Source: Fidelibacterota bacterium (GTDB lineage: Bacteria > Fidelibacterota > Fidelibacteria > Fidelibacterales > Fidelibacteraceae). From it: a DNA stretch of 8,647 nt. The position numbers were made by a program, and so were the translations under genes. Under the pieces are notes generated by a model. It saw only the letters and a list, made by a program, of their open reading frames with translations. It ran no database searches and was not told the DNA's origin. The stretch spans positions 1 through 8,647 of the forward strand of contig JAFGVT010000026.1 of NCBI GenBank assembly GCA_016937825.1, read 5' to 3'. Positions within the stretch are counted from its first letter, which is position 1; the number at the start of each line of letters is the position of its first letter. Below, in pieces: positions 1-6,484 of the stretch.

Positions 1-2886
1 ATGGACGGCTTCGAGGTCTGCACCAAGCTCAAGAACAACCCGTTGACCCAGCAGATCCCGGTGATCTTCGTGACCGCGCGCACCGATGTGGAAGCCGTGG
101 AAAGGGGCTTTGATGTCGGGGGCGACGATTACGTCTCCAAGCCCTTCAACGACCGGGTCCTGCTGGCGCGCTTAAAGACCCATATCGAACGTTATCAGCT
201 GCAGCGGGACATGATCCGCGAACACGCGCTTATGACCTCGGTCCTGGAAGACTCGCCCATCATGTTCTGCCGTTTTAACGGCAGGAAGCAGATCGAGTAC
301 ACCAACCAGGCTTTCCAGCACTGGTTCCGCGGGGATTTCTACAATTTTATCGGCGAGAACCTGCTGGAGCATTTTCCCAACCGGGCGGACCTTGACTTTA
401 TTCGCTACCTGGAACGCATCACCCCGGATAATCCGAGCGATACGCAGGTTTTCTCTCATGTGGAAGCCGGCGGGGACAACCGCTTCATTCAGTGGACCTA
501 CCGCGGTATCTTTGGCGAAGATCAGCAGGTGGTCGCCTATCAGTGTTTCGGAAAGGACGTGACCGAACAGCAGATCATGATCCAGAAGCTGAACGAACGG
601 AACACCCTGCTGGAGCATTCCCAGGCGGTCGGTAAAATGCTGAACTGGGACATGGATCCCGCAACCGGCATAATCACTTTTGAGGGCGAACTCTCCCAAA
701 TCATTAAAAACTCCAATGAGAAGCTTGACATCGTTGAACTGATGCAGTACATGCATCCGGACGACCGGGGCAGGCTGAAAAAAGAACTTGACAGCTATGC
801 CTCCGGAAAGACCCCCGTTTCGACCTTTTTTCGGGTTGTTGTCGGCGGCATCACCTATTCCCTGCGTGTCCACGGTTTCTACGAACACGACAAAAAAGGC
901 AAGATCATCGCCTACCGGGGTATCTTTCAGGATGTCTCCGAACTCATCGGCTACAAGGAGCAGAGCGAGCACCTGAAGCGCGAACAGATATCGATCTACG
1001 AGGCGCTGGGCGAAGGCATTGTCATGATGGACCTGAAAAGCACCATTATTCAGGCGAACGACGCCGCTGCGCGCATGGCGGGATATGAGACAGCCGCCGA
1101 GATCATCGGGAAAAAGTGCTATAAGGTCTTTCACAGTTCCGATAAGGAATGCGTTCCCTGCACCTCCCGCGAGGCGATCCGCGAAGGCAGGCGCGTACAG
1201 ATCGAAAAACCTCATGGGAATGACCGCATCTGGAGCGTTTCCTCAACGCCCATTTTTAACAGCGAAGGCGAGATCATCAGCGTGATCGAACTGCTTTCCG
1301 ACACAACCGAACTGCATCAGCGCCAGCGCGAACTTATCCTGAACCGCGAACGCCTGAACACCGCGTTCGATGCCGCCATGATCGGGACCTTTACGATCCA
1401 CCTTCCGGCAAAGACCTGGATCCCGGACGTCCAGCTGATGCACCTCTACGGCATCAAGGGCGGCGCGGGCACGACCCTTAGTCTGGGGCATTGGTACGAA
1501 CTGGTCCACCCTGACGACCTGCCGAAACTGATGAAGGCTGTCGACGGCAGTTTCCGCCAGAAAACGAACTCCACCAAATTTGAATTTCGCCTGAACACGC
1601 CGGAGGGTACGGCGCGCTGGTTCCGCTGCACGATGCAGGTTATTGAGCGCGACGAGCAAAACCAGCCCAAAATGATCATCGGCGTCAGCATCGACATCAC
1701 CAAAGAACGCTCCATGCTCGACACCATCAAGCTTCAGGAAGAAACCCTGGCGCAATCCCGCAAGCTGAAAGCAATGGGGCAGCTTACCGGCGGCATAGCG
1801 CATGACTTCAACAACATGCTGGCGACCATTCTCGGCTTTGCCGAACTGCTGACAGAAGAACTCAAGGATGACGAAGAGCTCAGCTATTATTGCAAGAACA
1901 TCACCGACACCTGCGAACGGGCGGCGACGCTCACCGATCAGCTGCTGACCTTCTCGCGCAAACAGCGCAAACAGACGACGGCGATCGACATCCATGAAAT
2001 GATCCTGGGTTCCATGGACCTTTTGCGTCACGCCCTGCACAAGAACATTACCGTCAAACATTTTCTGAAAGCAAAAGAACATTATATCATGGGTGAGTTT
2101 GCTCAGCTGCAAAACATCCTTCTTAACATGGGCTTCAATGCCCGCGATGCCATGCCCGACGGCGGGGTGTTCGAACTTCGCACGGAAAACATCGCCGTCT
2201 ATGAAGAGGACGTCTCCCTCTTCCCCGTTGACATCGAACCCGGCAATTACATTGCCCTGCATGTCAGCGATACCGGCATCGGCATGGAAAAAGAGGTGCT
2301 CTCCAAGATATTCGAGCCCTTCTTCACCACCAAGGACGCGGGAAAGGGCACCGGACTGGGACTTTCGTCCGTCTACGGGACCATTAATGCCCACAACGGA
2401 AGCATCTATGCCGAAAGCACGCCCGGAGAGGGAACGGTGTTCCATATTTATTTCCCGGTGTCTGCCCTTAAGCCCAAAGAGGTCAGGACCGAGAACAGGA
2501 CCCGGGCGCACCGGGCGGTCAGCGGCAGCACCATCCTGATCATCGACGACGAGGAAGCCATCCGCAGAATGCTCGCGAAATCTCTTGAGTACATGGGATA
2601 TGAGGTCCTGGAAGCCGGCCGCGGTCAGGACGGCGTTGCGATCTTTCGGGAAAACCGGGACAAGATCGTGGCCGTCATTCTGGATGTGATCATGCCCGAA
2701 ATGGACGGGGTGCAGATCTACAAGGAGTTGATCCGGATCGACCCCGAGGTGGCTGTCCTGATCTCTTCGGGATTTGCCAACAACGAACAGACCACCGCCC
2801 TCAAAGAGCTGGGCGTCAAAGGCTATCTGAAAAAACCCTACCGTCAGTCCGACCTCATCAAGGCCATTGAGAACATCCTGAACTAA
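1..2886 (+). CDS. Hybrid sensor histidine kinase, REC-PAS(x4)-HisKA-HATPase-REC (5' partial)
   Basis: A multidomain signalling kinase, probably cytoplasmic since no membrane segment is visible. The reading frame is open at base 1, and the first residues (MDGFEVC) match the middle of a receiver domain just after the phospho-Asp. The Met at 1 is therefore internal and the true start lies upstream. Numbered from base 1: C-terminal part of REC1 at about 1-66 (Thr25, Lys47 of the SKPF motif); PAS domains at about 75-190, 205-316, 325-442 and 450-573; HisKA with phospho-His601 in GGIAHDFNN; HATPase with N-box Asn709/Asn713, G1 box at Asp757, F box at 771 and G2 box at 781-787; C-terminal REC at about 843-961 with acidic pair Asp849/Asp850, acceptor Asp895 and Lys945. 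The catalytic residues look intact, so an active phosphorelay kinase is expected. The stimulus is unknown. PAS3 has Cys373, His378, Cys384 and Cys387, a pattern common in PAS domains. The stop codon is 2 nt before the metal-transporter gene. Confidence 0.95.
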   Translation: MDGFEVCTKLKNNPLTQQIPVIFVTARTDVEAVERGFDVGGDDYVSKPFNDRVLLARLKTHIERYQLQRDMIREHALMTSVLEDSPIMFCRFNGRKQIEYTNQAFQHWFRGDFYNFIGENLLEHFPNRADLDFIRYLERITPDNPSDTQVFSHVEAGGDNRFIQWTYRGIFGEDQQVVAYQCFGKDVTEQQIMIQKLNERNTLLEHSQAVGKMLNWDMDPATGIITFEGELSQIIKNSNEKLDIVELMQYMHPDDRGRLKKELDSYASGKTPVSTFFRVVVGGITYSLRVHGFYEHDKKGKIIAYRGIFQDVSELIGYKEQSEHLKREQISIYEALGEGIVMMDLKSTIIQANDAAARMAGYETAAEIIGKKCYKVFHSSDKECVPCTSREAIREGRRVQIEKPHGNDRIWSVSSTPIFNSEGEIISVIELLSDTTELHQRQRELILNRERLNTAFDAAMIGTFTIHLPAKTWIPDVQLMHLYGIKGGAGTTLSLGHWYELVHPDDLPKLMKAVDGSFRQKTNSTKFEFRLNTPEGTARWFRCTMQVIERDEQNQPKMIIGVSIDITKERSMLDTIKLQEETLAQSRKLKAMGQLTGGIAHDFNNMLATILGFAELLTEELKDDEELSYYCKNITDTCERAATLTDQLLTFSRKQRKQTTAIDIHEMILGSMDLLRHALHKNITVKHFLKAKEHYIMGEFAQLQNILLNMGFNARDAMPDGGVFELRTENIAVYEEDVSLFPVDIEPGNYIALHVSDTGIGMEKEVLSKIFEPFFTTKDAGKGTGLGLSSVYGTINAHNGSIYAESTPGEGTVFHIYFPVSALKPKEVRTENRTRAHRAVSGSTILIIDDEEAIRRMLAKSLEYMGYEVLEAGRGQDGVAIFRENRDKIVAVILDVIMPEMDGVQIYKELIRIDPEVAVLISSGFANNEQTTALKELGVKGYLKKPYRQSDLIKAIENILN

Positions 2887-2888
2887 AA

Positions 2889-3788
2889 ATGAACGCTCCC
2901 ATGAAAAATAACGATTACGCCAAAATCGCACTGAATGAAGGCCGCTTGTCCCTCATCGGGAATATTCTTCTCTTTGGAATAAAGCTCTGGGCGGGAATCC
3001 TGTCGGCCTCATCCGCGATGATCGCCGATGCCTGGCACACCCTGTCGGATTCACTTTCTTCCCTGGTCATTATCGTTGCCGTCCGGATCGCGGGACGAAA
3101 GCCCGACCGCGAGCACCCTTTCGGGCACGGACGGGCGGAGCTGATCGCTTCCCTGATCGTGGGAATGCTGCTGGTCATGATCGCCTTCGATTTCGTTCTG
3201 GAAGGCATCGGCCGCCTGTCGAATCATCTTCAGGCAACCTACGGGGCCGTCGCAATCGTCGTGACCGTGCTGTCGGTCGTCATCAAGGAACTGATGGCCC
3301 AATATGCTTTCCGGGGTCACCGCTTAACCGGCTTCCTCTCATTGAAGGCGGACGCCTGGCATCATCGCAGCGATGCCATTTCTTCCCTGGTCATCCTGGC
3401 GGGCATTCTGTTCGGGCGCTATGTCTGGTGGATCGACGGCGTCCTGACCCTGATCGTCGCGGTCATGATCGGATGGACGGCCGTAGAAATCATCAGTGAC
3501 GGGGTCAAGCCCCTTCTGGGCGAATCGCCCGATAAGGAAATACTCGAATATCTTTCAACGACATGTGACGGACTGATGAACAGGCCTTGCCATGTGCATC
3601 ATGTTCACATTCATCGCTACGGGCGGCATGTTGAACTTACCTTTCATCTTCAGCTGCCGCCGGAACTTTCCCTGCGGGAAGCCCACGACCTTATCACGCT
3701 GATCGAGAACAAGATCCGGGAAGACCGGCAGATCGAGGCGACGGTCCATGCCGAGCCCGTCGGAGACAAGGTTTCATCCCTGACGTAA
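2889..3788 (+). CDS. Cation diffusion facilitator (CDF) family transporter, probably zinc
   Basis: Inner-membrane proton-coupled exporter of divalent metal, 299 aa, the usual length for bacterial CDF proteins. The hydrophobic segments fit six transmembrane helices. TM2 carries DAWHTLSD (His50 and Asp54) and TM5 carries the near-identical DAWHHRSD (His158 and Asp162). In this family the quartet from these two helices binds the transported ion, and an HD-HD set is typical of zinc carriers. HPFGHGRAE at 76-84 is the conserved loop after TM2. The cytoplasmic C-terminal dimerisation domain begins near 210 and is histidine-rich (His235, 237, 238, 240, 242, 247), ending in a His287-x-Glu289 pair resembling the regulatory zinc site of YiiP. 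The ATG at 2889 gives a 2-nt gap after the kinase stop, suggesting translational coupling; ATG 2901 is an alternative. Neither has a Shine-Dalgarno sequence. Confidence 0.95.
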   Translation: MNAPMKNNDYAKIALNEGRLSLIGNILLFGIKLWAGILSASSAMIADAWHTLSDSLSSLVIIVAVRIAGRKPDREHPFGHGRAELIASLIVGMLLVMIAFDFVLEGIGRLSNHLQATYGAVAIVVTVLSVVIKELMAQYAFRGHRLTGFLSLKADAWHHRSDAISSLVILAGILFGRYVWWIDGVLTLIVAVMIGWTAVEIISDGVKPLLGESPDKEILEYLSTTCDGLMNRPCHVHHVHIHRYGRHVELTFHLQLPPELSLREAHDLITLIENKIREDRQIEATVHAEPVGDKVSSLT

Positions 3789-3799
3789 TAACCCGAAAC

Positions 3800-3808
3800 G
3801 GGAGGTGA
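3800..3808 (+). promoter_or_regulatory. Strong Shine-Dalgarno sequence of the VOC gene
   Basis: GGGAGGTGA pairs extensively with the 3' end of 16S rRNA. GGAGG ends 5 nt before the ATG at 3811, an ideal spacing. It overlaps the upstream in-frame GTG at 3805, which argues against that GTG as the start. It also shows that this organism uses Shine-Dalgarno initiation. Confidence 0.85.
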
Positions 3809-3810
3809 TC

Positions 3811-4212
3811 ATGCAGATGCGTTTTGATCTTATCGGACTGTTTGTGCGCGACCTGAATGCCATGGTCCGGTTTTATCGCGACGTCGTCGGGATCCCGATC
3901 GACTGGAACGGCGAAGGGCCCTATGCCGAATTCCGGCACGAAGGCATCCGCTTCGCCATGTACGAACGGGACAAACTGCCGGACCTGCTTGGCAGGACGC
4001 CGTCCTACCCCGAGGGATTGAACGGCAGCTTTGAACTCTCGCTCAATGCCGGGGAGCCGCAGAACGTGGACAGTACTTTTGAAAAACTGACCGCGAACGG
4101 CGCAGCCGTCGTCTACGCTCCGCGCAACGAACCCTGGCACATGCGTTCCGCCATGATCGCCGATCCCGAAGGGAACCTGATCGAGATCGCCTCCGATTTT
4201 TGGGAAGCATAA
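3811..4212 (+). CDS. VOC family protein (glyoxalase/bleomycin-resistance/dioxygenase fold)
   Basis: Small soluble protein of 133 aa from the ATG at 3811. It has the paired beta-alpha-beta-beta-beta pattern of the vicinal oxygen chelate superfamily: an N-terminal half with a FYRDVVGIPIDW-type helix and loop, and a C-terminal half ending in ADPEGNLIEIASDF, the classic closing strand with the metal-ligand Glu (IEI). The usual first metal ligand, a His in the opening strand, is absent (the strand reads DLIGLFVRDL), so metal binding or glyoxalase I activity is uncertain. VOC proteins include glyoxalases, ring-cleaving dioxygenases, drug-binding resistance proteins and epimerases, and sequence alone does not choose among them. 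It lies 22 nt after the CDF gene, probably in the same operon. No terminator is visible after it. Confidence 0.9.
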   Translation: MQMRFDLIGLFVRDLNAMVRFYRDVVGIPIDWNGEGPYAEFRHEGIRFAMYERDKLPDLLGRTPSYPEGLNGSFELSLNAGEPQNVDSTFEKLTANGAAVVYAPRNEPWHMRSAMIADPEGNLIEIASDFWEA

Positions 4213-4224
4213 GACCACATCTCC

Positions 4225-4273
4225 CAGCGTTCAGCGCTCCCCTTTCAGTGCCCAGTACCCAGTGCTCAGTGCT
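4225..4273 (+). repeat. Period-7 tandem repeat, about seven heptamer units
   Basis: Seven contiguous 7-bp units occupy 4225-4273. Six fit the consensus CAGYRYY; the third (4239-4245, CCCCTTT) is diverged but keeps the register. The last four units are CAGTGCC, CAGTACC and two copies of CAGTGCT. The array is non-coding, starts 13 nt after the VOC stop codon and ends 6 bp before a CRP-like palindrome. It may be a slippage-prone simple repeat or an array of protein-binding sites. Confidence 0.8.
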
Positions 4274-4278
4274 TAATT

Positions 4279-4294
4279 TGTGACCGTCGTCACA
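4279..4294. promoter_or_regulatory. Perfect CRP-type operator, TGTGA-N6-TCACA
   Basis: Positions 4279-4283 read TGTGA and 4290-4294 read TCACA, separated by 6 bp. This is exactly the consensus for the E. coli CRP/CAP dimer, and the arms extend one further base pair (C/G). The centre at 4286.5 is about 71 bp upstream of the barrel-gene ATG at 4358. A TGATTATCT stretch at 4311-4319 could supply a weak -10 element, placing the site near -40 as in class II CRP promoters. Binding by a Crp/Fnr-family regulator is an inference; no regulator gene is in the window. Confidence 0.6.
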
Positions 4295-4319
4295 CCTCTC
4301 CCTGCGCGATTGATTATCT

Positions 4320-4341
4320 CCGGAATTTGGCCTAATTTCGG
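4320..4341. promoter_or_regulatory. 22-bp imperfect palindrome / leader RNA hairpin
   Basis: The two halves have the symmetric layout CCG-n-AATT-n-GG / CC-n-AATT-n-CGG, with 18 of 22 positions symmetric. As RNA it could form an 8-bp stem (one G-U pair) with a 6-nt loop. It ends 16 nt before the ATG at 4358. No U-run follows, so it is not an intrinsic terminator. It could be a second operator or a translational-control hairpin in the leader. Confidence 0.55.
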
Positions 4342-4357
4342 GGACGAGCGGGGACCT

Positions 4358-5131
4358 ATGTCAAAAGCGATCTACATCGTGCTCATTATCTTACTGCCGG
4401 TTTGCCTGTCCGGCGTGGTCTGGCATCTACAGGAAAATCTCCCCCTTTTTCCGGATGATGAAAAAGATGCGCTTTCCTGCGTGGCGGACCCCTCCGTTTT
4501 TGCGGACACCCTGTGCTTTGTCAGTGCTTGGAGTCCGGGTTTCAGGGAATTCGGCATCTGTGAGGGACTCTTTTATGCCGGGTCCCGAAGCTTCGCCCTG
4601 ACCTTTGTGACTCAGCACCATCGGTTGATGGGAAACCACGTTCTCAGCGCGGCTTTCCCCGTAATAAAGGGAGAAAACATACGCGCCGGACTTGAATTGC
4701 ACTACGGCATTTCCGCCATTCCCGGTTTTGAAACACGGCACGGAGGTTCCTGTTCGGGCGCGGTCCGCCTTTTTCCCCATCCTCAATGGCAGGTGATGCT
4801 CCGGAGCCGTTACATGCTGGCGTTTCCGCAGGAGCCCGCCGCCGGGATCTTTGAATCCGGGATCCTTGCCGGGATCACGTATGCACCCCTACCTTTCGTC
4901 CGACTCTCCGGATGTCTCAGTAAATGTGCGGCCCTTCCCTGGCGTGGCGTTCTTCAGTTGTCCTGCCTTCCGGGAAAAGCGCTTAGCGTTTCGGCGGGGT
5001 ACGATATCTGGGACCGCGACCTGGCGCTGCGCATCCGGGTGCGGGTCCGCCGCTGGCAGGTGGAGGAAAATTTGCGCTTTCATCCGGTGCTGGGCATATC
5101 TCACATGATCTTCATTGCCTATGCTTACTGA
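4358..5131 (+). CDS. Exported beta-rich protein, probable outer-membrane barrel, family not recognised
   Basis: 257 aa from the ATG at 4358. I do not recognise the family with certainty. The N terminus (MSKAIYIVLIILLPVCLSG) is a hydrophobic signal peptide or anchor. The rest is a series of short amphipathic strands rich in Gly, Tyr, Phe and Arg, and it ends in LGISHMIFIAYAY, resembling the closing strand (LG-x-SH...aromatic terminus) of PorV/UPF0164-like outer-membrane proteins of the FCB group. An in-frame GTG at 4280 would add 26 residues, but that codon lies inside the CRP-type palindrome and the extension would push the signal sequence inward, so ATG 4358 is preferred. Only a weak GGGGA lies upstream. 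The protein has 8 cysteines, many for a barrel. The next gene overlaps or closely follows this one, so the products may act together. Confidence 0.7.
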   Translation: MSKAIYIVLIILLPVCLSGVVWHLQENLPLFPDDEKDALSCVADPSVFADTLCFVSAWSPGFREFGICEGLFYAGSRSFALTFVTQHHRLMGNHVLSAAFPVIKGENIRAGLELHYGISAIPGFETRHGGSCSGAVRLFPHPQWQVMLRSRYMLAFPQEPAAGIFESGILAGITYAPLPFVRLSGCLSKCAALPWRGVLQLSCLPGKALSVSAGYDIWDRDLALRIRVRVRRWQVEENLRFHPVLGISHMIFIAYAY

Positions 5132-5135
5132 CCTC

Positions 5136-6476
5136 ATGAAATATATCCGGACCTTCCGGATCCTTGCGGCAGCATCCTTTTCCCTTGCGTCCGGGGAAGA
5201 TTCGCTCGCTTACCCCGAGCTGTTCTCCGCAGCTCTGTTCGAAGAACCGGGAAACGGCGCGCGTATCGTGACACGTCTTTCCCTGAAAGAGAACTTCAGC
5301 TACCAGCACACGGCGGTGCTGGAGCGTGCTCCCTTTACCTTGTACTACACGGGACTGGGAGCGTCCGGCGATCCGGAACAGCTTGTTTCCTGCTCGTTTT
5401 CTGCCGGTCCCTTTCGCGCGGGAGCAGGTCGTGGCCGCGTGCATATTGCGAAAGGTTTAATCCTGGGCAATACCATGATGCGTTTCAGTCCCGATCCGGC
5501 ATCGAATTTCCGCATGGAGGGCGTGAAGGCCGCGATCGGAAATTACACCTATTGTTCTTCTCTGATTTTTGCCGGAGCGCAATGGAAGTCCCTGTCGGCA
5601 GATCTTTTTCGTATAAAGGATATCACCGGTGCAAGTCTGCAATACCGGAACAAGGCTCTGACTTCGGGACTGGCGTTTTACCGGACCGCGGATGCGGTCG
5701 CGGAAATATGGACTTCACATAGCGGAAAGATCCTGAGCGGCCAGCTCAACGCTTCTTTCTGTCTTTCCGGTGTGAACCATCTTGCCGGGGAGATCCTGAT
5801 CCGGCAGGGGCCGTTTCGCTGGCATGCCGGCGCGGTTTGGCTGAGTCCGGATTTCACCGCATGCAGCCCCGACAGCAAATGGGGTTCGGGACTGATACCG
5901 GGGAGCTGCGGTTTTACGGCCGCCGGGCAGATCCCGGCCGGGTTCTGGAAGTTACGAAGCGCTTTCTATGCGATCACGCATCCGCGGCAACGGGAAAGCC
6001 GCTACTGGCTTAGCGCCGGTTACGCGCGTGCGCCTTTTGAGTTCGGCTTGTTCTATGATGAAAAATACCAAGAGTTCATCTCCGCTTCTGCCTGCTTTCC
6101 GTTTCCGGAAAACCGGCAGAGCGAACACAGCCGCATCCTGAAGGGCCAGATAAAGCTGGACCTGAGCCGCTCCCTGCATCTGGATGCGCAGGTCCAGGCG
6201 GATCTTCTGCACCGCAGTGCCTGTGCCGCCCTGACCCGGCTCAGCTACCGGCATTCGGGAACCTTGTTGCGGCTGCAGCTTTCCCGCGGATACAGCGACG
6301 GGACCGTCCTGTACATCCTGCGTCCGGCAAGCGCTTCGCGCTATACCATCCGGCGGATGCCCGTAAACGACATCACGTATCTTGATCTGTTATATTCGGC
6401 CATGCTCGGACCGCTGCGCTGCAGCCTTTTGCTGTGCAGCGAGGGTGTCTCGGCCGAATTTGAAATGAAATGGTAA
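5136..6476 (+). CDS. Exported beta-barrel-like protein, function unknown
   Basis: 446 aa from the ATG at 5136, chosen because it opens a good signal peptide (MKYIRTFRILAAASFSLASG). ATG 5121 and TTG 5115 are in-frame alternatives that overlap the previous stop codon (5129-5131). There is no clear Shine-Dalgarno sequence, so translation is probably coupled to the upstream gene. The mature part is a long run of alternating polar/hydrophobic strands with Gly/aromatic turns and a terminal Trp, typical of outer-membrane barrels. The segment GRGRVHIAKGLILGN resembles the G-x-GL-I-L-G motif in the barrel part of FCB proteins that also carry an N-terminal helix-hairpin-helix region. That region is absent here, and the resemblance is from memory. 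Nine cysteines are spread along the chain. The stop codon is 8 bp from the stop of the convergent minus-strand gene. Confidence 0.7.
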   Translation: MKYIRTFRILAAASFSLASGEDSLAYPELFSAALFEEPGNGARIVTRLSLKENFSYQHTAVLERAPFTLYYTGLGASGDPEQLVSCSFSAGPFRAGAGRGRVHIAKGLILGNTMMRFSPDPASNFRMEGVKAAIGNYTYCSSLIFAGAQWKSLSADLFRIKDITGASLQYRNKALTSGLAFYRTADAVAEIWTSHSGKILSGQLNASFCLSGVNHLAGEILIRQGPFRWHAGAVWLSPDFTACSPDSKWGSGLIPGSCGFTAAGQIPAGFWKLRSAFYAITHPRQRESRYWLSAGYARAPFEFGLFYDEKYQEFISASACFPFPENRQSEHSRILKGQIKLDLSRSLHLDAQVQADLLHRSACAALTRLSYRHSGTLLRLQLSRGYSDGTVLYILRPASASRYTIRRMPVNDITYLDLLYSAMLGPLRCSLLLCSEGVSAEFEMKW

Positions 6477-6484
6477 GAAAGGGG

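Noticed and set aside
172..1215. Minus-strand open frame of 347 codons opposite the PAS region
   Set aside because: It is antisense to well-formed PAS domains, and its translation resembles no family.
1243..2931. Long minus-strand open frame (562 codons) opposite the kinase
   Set aside because: It is antisense to clearly conserved HisKA, HATPase and REC domains. Long antisense frames are expected from the GC-biased third codon positions, and its translation shows no recognisable domain.
4225..4273. CRISPR-like array
   Set aside because: The units are only 7 bp and contiguous, with no unique spacers.
4280..4357. GTG start at 4280 extending the first barrel gene by 26 residues
   Set aside because: The codon is inside the CRP-type palindrome, the extension precedes a natural signal sequence starting at ATG 4358, and the region carries a second palindrome.
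4403..4405. Lipoprotein lipobox around Cys16 (LPVC) of the first barrel protein
   Set aside because: Pro and Val occupy positions that normally hold Ala/Ser/Thr and Gly/Ala/Ser, so it does not fit the lipobox consensus.
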